35,141 nt of DNA from assembly GCA_012729695.1 (NCBI GenBank), contig JAAYCP010000068.1, positions 1 to 35,141 on the forward strand, given 5' to 3'. The translations under genes were made by a program, and so were the position numbers. Of the stretch, positions 31,762 through 35,141 are shown one piece after another. How positions within the stretch are numbered: the first letter of the stretch is position 1; each line of letters begins with the position of its first letter. The stretch is from Actinomycetales bacterium (lineage in GTDB: Bacteria; Actinomycetota; Actinomycetes; Actinomycetales; Dermatophilaceae). The notes beneath the pieces were generated by a model, which searched no databases, was not told where the DNA came from, and worked only from the letters and a program-made list of their open reading frames with translations.

Positions 31762-33135
31762 ATGGCTGACATCCCGGCCCATCTGAGCGAGCTCGCGGCT
31801 GCTGTGGAGCCGGGGGATCTTCTGACCGACCCGGCGTCGATCGAGCACTATCGGCGGGACTTCGCGAAGGACCCCGCAGTCGGTATGCCGTGCGCCGTCC
31901 TGCGGGCACGCTCGGTCGAGCAGGTGGTCGCTGCCATGAGGTGGGCCACGGCGACGCGGACTCCCGTCGTCCCGCGCGGAGCGGGCAGCGGACTCTCTGG
32001 CGGATCCTCGGCGGTCGACGGTGCACTCACGCTCTCCCTCGACCGGATGACCAAGGTCGAGATCGACGTGGAGACCCGGACAGCGAGGGTGGAGCCGGGA
32101 GCTCTCAACATCGACGTCAAGCGTGCTGCCAGGGTGCACGGACTGTGGTACCCGCCGGATCCGTCGTCGTACGAGATCTGCTCCATCGGGGGCAATCTCG
32201 CGACGAATGCAGGTGGTCTGTGTTGCGTGAAGTACGGCGTGACGACCGACTATGTCCTCGGCCTGGACGTCGTGCTCGCGGACGGGCGGCTCCTCCGCCT
32301 CGGCGGTCGGCAGATCAAGGACGTCGCGGGTCTGCCACTGATGAAGCTCTTCGTCGGCTCCGAAGGAACGCTCGGCGTGATCACCGGGGCGATCCTGCGC
32401 CTTGTGCCGGCGCTCCCACCTCCGGCCACAGTCGTGGCCTCGTTCCCCACCGTGACCGAGGCGGCGAGCGCCGTCATCGCCATCGGTGAACGCATGCGCG
32501 CGTCGATGATGGAGCTGATGGACAACACGTCAATCAACGCCGTCGAGGACCTGCGCAGCATGGGGCTGGACCGGTCCGCGGGTGGCCTGCTCATCGCGCA
32601 GTCCGACGCCCCTGGGTCGGCGCGGACGGAGGAGGCCGAGCTCATGGCCTCCCTGTGTCAGAGACATGGCGCCACGGAGGTCTTCAGCACGGACGACCCC
32701 GAGGAGGGCGAGCTCTTCACTGCAGCCCGACGAGCGGCCATCTTCGCCATCGAGCGCCGTGGCGCACTCCTCCTCGAGGATGTGGGCGTCGCGGTGCCGT
32801 TGCTGCCCAGGCTCCTCTCCGGGATCTCGCAGATCGCCGAACGCCGCTCGGTCGAGATCCCTGTCGTCGCACACGCAGGTGATGGCAACACCCACCCGAT
32901 CGTCGTCTACGACCCGGCCGATCCCGCGTCGACCGCGAACGCCAATGAGGCGTTCGCCGAGGTGATGACGCTGGCCATCTCGCTCGGTGGCACGATCACC
33001 GGTGAGCACGGGGTCGGGCGTCTGAAGAAGGCGGCACTTCCCCACCAGCTGGGGGAGGACGTCATGGATGTCTCCCGGGCGATCAAGGCCGCTCTCGACC
33101 CGCTCGGGCTGATGAACCCCGGTGCGGTGCTGTGA
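31762..33135 (+). CDS. FAD-linked oxidase, glycolate/D-lactate dehydrogenase type (GlcD-like)
   Basis: A 457-residue flavoprotein of the vanillyl-alcohol oxidase fold. The FAD-binding half contains VVPRGAGSGLSGGSSAV (pyrophosphate loop), PPDPSSYEICSIGGNLATNAGGLCCVKYG and KLFVGSEGTLGVIT. The substrate half has VVAHAGDGNTHP, the His-rich motif of GlcD and Dld proteins, and ITGEHGVGRLKKAAL. The cytoplasmic or membrane-associated enzyme oxidises a 2-hydroxy acid such as glycolate or D-lactate. It lies 26 nt after the glycosyltransferase stop without an obvious functional link. GlcE/F partner genes are absent, so it may act alone. Confidence 0.9.
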   Translation: MADIPAHLSELAAAVEPGDLLTDPASIEHYRRDFAKDPAVGMPCAVLRARSVEQVVAAMRWATATRTPVVPRGAGSGLSGGSSAVDGALTLSLDRMTKVEIDVETRTARVEPGALNIDVKRAARVHGLWYPPDPSSYEICSIGGNLATNAGGLCCVKYGVTTDYVLGLDVVLADGRLLRLGGRQIKDVAGLPLMKLFVGSEGTLGVITGAILRLVPALPPPATVVASFPTVTEAASAVIAIGERMRASMMELMDNTSINAVEDLRSMGLDRSAGGLLIAQSDAPGSARTEEAELMASLCQRHGATEVFSTDDPEEGELFTAARRAAIFAIERRGALLLEDVGVAVPLLPRLLSGISQIAERRSVEIPVVAHAGDGNTHPIVVYDPADPASTANANEAFAEVMTLAISLGGTITGEHGVGRLKKAALPHQLGEDVMDVSRAIKAALDPLGLMNPGAVL

Positions 33136-33363
33136 TGCGTCGCCCGTGCACGTACCGCTCCACGGTGGGTCACGCGGGGCCGCAGGACGGTAGCTGCCGG
33201 GCTGTAGCCATCGTGTTCAGATGTGCTGTCCATCATCCGAGCGGCCACACCGCGCGCGGTGAGCCCAGGCTGAGTCGCCACGCGCGCTACAGCGACGCTA
33301 TGTTTCGTCCAGACAGGTGATCGGGTTCGGTCACGCAGCAACGATTGAGGGGCACAGCGCCGG

Positions 33364-34452
33364 ATGAGCGAAGCAACGAGTGGCGGCATCGGTGGAGGCG
33401 TCATCCTCCTGGTCCTGCTGGTTCTGCTGGCCCTCGCCGTGGGCATCTGGTTCGTCCTGCGGCGTCGTGGGGAGTCCCCCGCGAGAGCCTGGGCCACGGG
33501 GCCGCAGACGCCGGCACGACCCGTGGTCGCCGATGTTGCGCCCGTCGGTGCCGCAGGCTCGTCGGACGACGTGACCCGGCCGAGTGACCAGGATCAGGCG
33601 CCGGAGGGGTCCGGGTATGCCGAGGGCGGGCTCAGCTCTCTCTCGGCGTCCGGGACCGACGAAGCGGGGGAACCCACTCATCGGGGGGAGCCGGCGTCGG
33701 CGGAGCACCCCGAACCTGGTGGTGACGGCGATGAGGGCGGCCAGGTGTCCGGAACCGCTCCACAGACTCCGACCCAGGCGTTCGGCGAGGCGGAGGGAAC
33801 ATCGCGTCCAGACAGCCAGGACCTGCACTCCTTGCTGTTCGATGGCCCCGATGCCGACGCGGACTCGACACCCCTCTTCCGCAGCGTCCGTGAGCGGCTG
33901 CTCGCCGCGGTGGGCGAGCCGGTGGACTCGACGGGGTCCGCCGACGCTGCCGTGACGGACGACGACGTCGTCACCGCGCAGGAGGACACCACGCAGGACG
34001 AGAGCACGCAGGACGAAACCACGCAGGACGAAACCACGCAGGACGTGACCAGGCAGGACGAGACCCTCGAGGAGGAGACCGTGCAGGACGAAACCACGCA
34101 GGATGAGGCCACGCAGGACGAGAGCGGGGTGCTGACAGATCCCGACGCCGAGGTGGTGCCCGACACCGACTCGGAGCAGGAAGTGGAGGGCGCGACCGAG
34201 GCGGGTGGTGTGAGTGGCACTCGTGTGCGCCGGATCTCGGAGCTTCACGAGGTGGTCGATGGGGGCTTCGGCATCGGTTCTGCGGCGGTCATCGCGGACG
34301 GCGGGCAGCCCTTGGGGCATCCGATCAAGGCCGTGCTGGCGACCAGGACCTATGTGGACCTGCACAGCCCCAGCTACGACGAGGTCGAGCCGGATCTCTG
34401 GTTCCTCGATGCCGGCTTCGCGGAGCGGGCCGGGTTCCGTCACGCCGACTGA
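33364..34452 (+). CDS. Membrane-anchored acidic repeat protein with sunset-like C-terminus
   Basis: A 362-residue protein. A Gly-rich N-terminus leads into one membrane helix (about 12-32) followed by RRRGE, so the rest probably stays in the cytoplasm. Residues 40-200 are low-complexity and acidic. Residues 208-254 are about nine pentapeptides of the type TQDET/TQDES. The C-terminal 55 residues (GHPIKAVLATRTYVDLHSPSYDEVEPDLWFLDAGFAERAGFRHAD region) resemble the small sunset domain found at the C-termini of actinobacterial membrane proteins: PIKG..., Y-H-x-P-x-x-Y, WF, A-GFR. Function is unknown. The 228-bp gap upstream shows no convincing gene or promoter. Confidence 0.75.
   Translation: MSEATSGGIGGGVILLVLLVLLALAVGIWFVLRRRGESPARAWATGPQTPARPVVADVAPVGAAGSSDDVTRPSDQDQAPEGSGYAEGGLSSLSASGTDEAGEPTHRGEPASAEHPEPGGDGDEGGQVSGTAPQTPTQAFGEAEGTSRPDSQDLHSLLFDGPDADADSTPLFRSVRERLLAAVGEPVDSTGSADAAVTDDDVVTAQEDTTQDESTQDETTQDETTQDVTRQDETLEEETVQDETTQDEATQDESGVLTDPDAEVVPDTDSEQEVEGATEAGGVSGTRVRRISELHEVVDGGFGIGSAAVIADGGQPLGHPIKAVLATRTYVDLHSPSYDEVEPDLWFLDAGFAERAGFRHAD
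33988..34122 (+). repeat. 15-bp coding repeats (TQDET) in the acidic protein gene
   Basis: About nine in-frame copies of ACCACGCAGGACGAA and close variants. The sixth copy has drifted (CTCGAGGAGGAG). The near-identical DNA of neighbouring copies suggests recent slippage expansion, and copy number may vary between strains. Confidence 0.88.
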
Positions 34453-34477
34453 CAGTCGCGCCAGCTGACCGCCCACC

Positions 34478-34520
34478 GACGGCCCAGCAGGGGCCTGGGC
34501 GAGTCCCAGACTCGGCCGTC
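34478..34520. terminator. Bidirectional hairpin between convergent genes
   Basis: GACGGCC (34478-34484) pairs with GGCCGTC (34514-34520), and inside it CTGGG (34495-34499) pairs with CCCAG (34505-34509). It fills the 76-bp gap between the stop of the acidic repeat gene and the stop of the cupin gene and could end transcription from both sides. Confidence 0.5.
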
Positions 34521-34528
34521 CAGAGGGT

Positions 34529-34870
34529 CTAGAGGGTGATGGTCAGCAGGAGGATCGAGTCGCTCAGCGCCTCGACCCCGTGGCGGGCCTGCGGGATCTC
34601 GATGAGGTCGCCCTGTTCCAGGAGCCACTCCCGAGCGGACTCACTGCTCTCGCCTGTGACGTAGAGCCGGGCCCGACCGGCGATCACCTGGAGCGAGGCT
34701 GCCTTGGGAGCCTCGTGCTCAGCCAGGTGGGAGCCCGCCGTCAGGCCCATGAGAACGGCCCTCTGGTGCTCACCGTGGATGAGGCTCGTTCCCGCTCGGC
34801 CTGAGGTCTCGGTGCGCGCCTGCTCGAGGAGCGCCTGACCCTCCGTGATGAGGCTGGTGATCTCCGGCAT
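34529..34870 (-). CDS. Small cupin-domain protein
   Basis: A 113-residue single-domain cupin. The first motif is reduced to GSHLAEHEAPKAASLQVIAGRARL, with two His and one Glu, and the second is QGDLIEIPQARHGVEALSDS, with one His. These residues could bind one metal ion. The N-terminal helix is hydrophilic. Such proteins often act as sensors or small enzymes, but no function can be named. The ATG has GGAGGG 3-4 nt upstream. The preceding gap contains a long hairpin that separates it from the next gene on the same strand. Confidence 0.83.
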   Translation of the reverse strand: MPEITSLITEGQALLEQARTETSGRAGTSLIHGEHQRAVLMGLTAGSHLAEHEAPKAASLQVIAGRARLYVTGESSESAREWLLEQGDLIEIPQARHGVEALSDSILLLTITL

Positions 34871-34947
34871 GGTCCCTCCAAGAGTCCGCGTGGCTGATCT
34901 GCCCGTTCACGGCAGCGTACCCAGGGTGCGGGCACGAAGGGGGCGAC

Positions 34948-34991
34948 CTGCCCTGGCATCCGGGGTGGCGGGCCCCCGGATGCCAGGGCAG
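34948..34991 (-). terminator. Long perfect hairpin, 18-bp stem
   Basis: CTGCCCTGGCATCCGGGG (34948-34965) pairs perfectly with its complement at 34974-34991 around an 8-nt loop. It lies 12 bp beyond the stop of the partial gene at the window end and should terminate that gene on the minus strand before the cupin gene. Confidence 0.75.
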
Positions 34992-35003
34992 CTCGCCTAG
35001 CGA

Positions 35004-35141
35004 CTACCGCTCGCGGCGGTCCCACTCCGCCTCGACGCGGTCGTCCACGCCGTCACCGTCCCGGTCGACAGGTTCACGGTCGACAGGGTCACGGTCGGCA
35101 GGGTCACGGTCGGCAGAGACAGGGTCGTGGTCCAGAGGGTC
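35004..35141 (-). CDS. C-terminal end of a DRDP-repeat acidic protein (partial)
   Basis: The last 45 codons of a minus-strand gene that runs out of the window. The stop is TAG at 35006-35004. The readable end contains pentapeptides of the form DRDPV, DRDPA and DREPV, then DRDGDGVDDRVEAEWDRRER. DxDxDGVxD resembles a calcium-binding thrombospondin-type loop (DRDGDGVDD), which could be real or a by-product of the repeats. The codon pattern and the hairpin beyond the stop support a real gene, but it is too short to name. Confidence 0.6.
   Translation of the reverse strand, partial: DPLDHDPVSADRDPADRDPVDREPVDRDGDGVDDRVEAEWDRRER
35062..35121 (-). repeat. 15-bp coding repeats in the partial gene
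   Basis: Four adjacent 15-bp units (35062, 35077, 35092 and 35107) of the form CGGTCGACAGGGTCA on the plus strand, encoding acidic pentapeptides on the minus strand. More units may lie beyond the window. Confidence 0.85.

Noticed and set aside
33132..33320. Small open frame between the GlcD-like gene and the acidic repeat gene
   Set aside because: There is no ribosome site, the composition is not protein-like, and it overlaps the preceding stop.

Overview
The window is high-GC DNA (about 70 % by eye) with frequent GTG/TTG starts, ATGA/GTGA gene overlaps, an actinobacterial ECF sigma/RskA pair and actinobacterial-type acyl-CoA dehydrogenase genes. It looks like a chromosome segment of an actinobacterium, probably Micrococcales; a member of the Intrasporangiaceae is plausible, but the sequence alone does not prove it.

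Region 1 (1-8487). The tail of GTP-dependent PEP carboxykinase ends at a strong hairpin. A nine-gene, translationally coupled group 3b [NiFe]-hydrogenase operon follows: beta subunit, cyclic-nucleotide-binding protein, gamma, delta and alpha subunits, maturation protease, HypC, an EamA/DMT permease and a protein of unknown function. All junctions overlap by 1-14 nt. The other Hyp maturation genes are not in the window. A small ArsR-VOC pair comes next; its sigma70-type promoter carries a perfect dyad in the spacer and probably gives a leaderless mRNA.

Region 2 (8594-14177). A lutABC lactate-oxidation operon is followed by a pair of adjacent acyl-CoA dehydrogenase genes resembling the heteromeric FadE pairs of mycobacteria.

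Region 3 (14187-21003, minus strand). A four-gene operon encodes a secreted DUF4397 protein, a class F-type sortase, an ECF sigma factor and its RskA-type anti-sigma. Upstream of it lies a sequence of the form GCATCC-N16-CCGAATA, matching the SigK promoter consensus known from mycobacteria, so the operon probably autoregulates. Around it are a small membrane protein, an AlaA-type aminotransferase and an acyl-CoA oxidase-like flavoprotein.

Region 4 (21042-26241). A glucose/sorbosone dehydrogenase-type lipoprotein, a tandem universal stress protein, a GPH/MFS symporter and a group II PLP decarboxylase/S1P-lyase-like enzyme.

Region 5 (26305-28175). Between two convergent genes lies a non-coding array of about eight 62-bp tandem repeats. 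A 1335-bp IS3-type element has inserted into the sixth repeat with a 4-bp CGCG duplication; removing it restores an exact 62-bp unit. Its orfB carries a frameshift.

Region 6 (28193-35141). An MFS exporter, a large glycosyltransferase, a GlcD-type FAD oxidase, a membrane-anchored acidic protein with TQDET repeats and a sunset-like C-terminus, a cupin, and the end of another pentapeptide-repeat gene.

Across the first 23.5 kb the heptamer GTATGCG/CGCATAC occurs 26 times, often spelled with otherwise rare codons (TAT, GCA, ATA), and I see no copy in the last 11.6 kb. This is a DNA-level signal that the genes do not explain.
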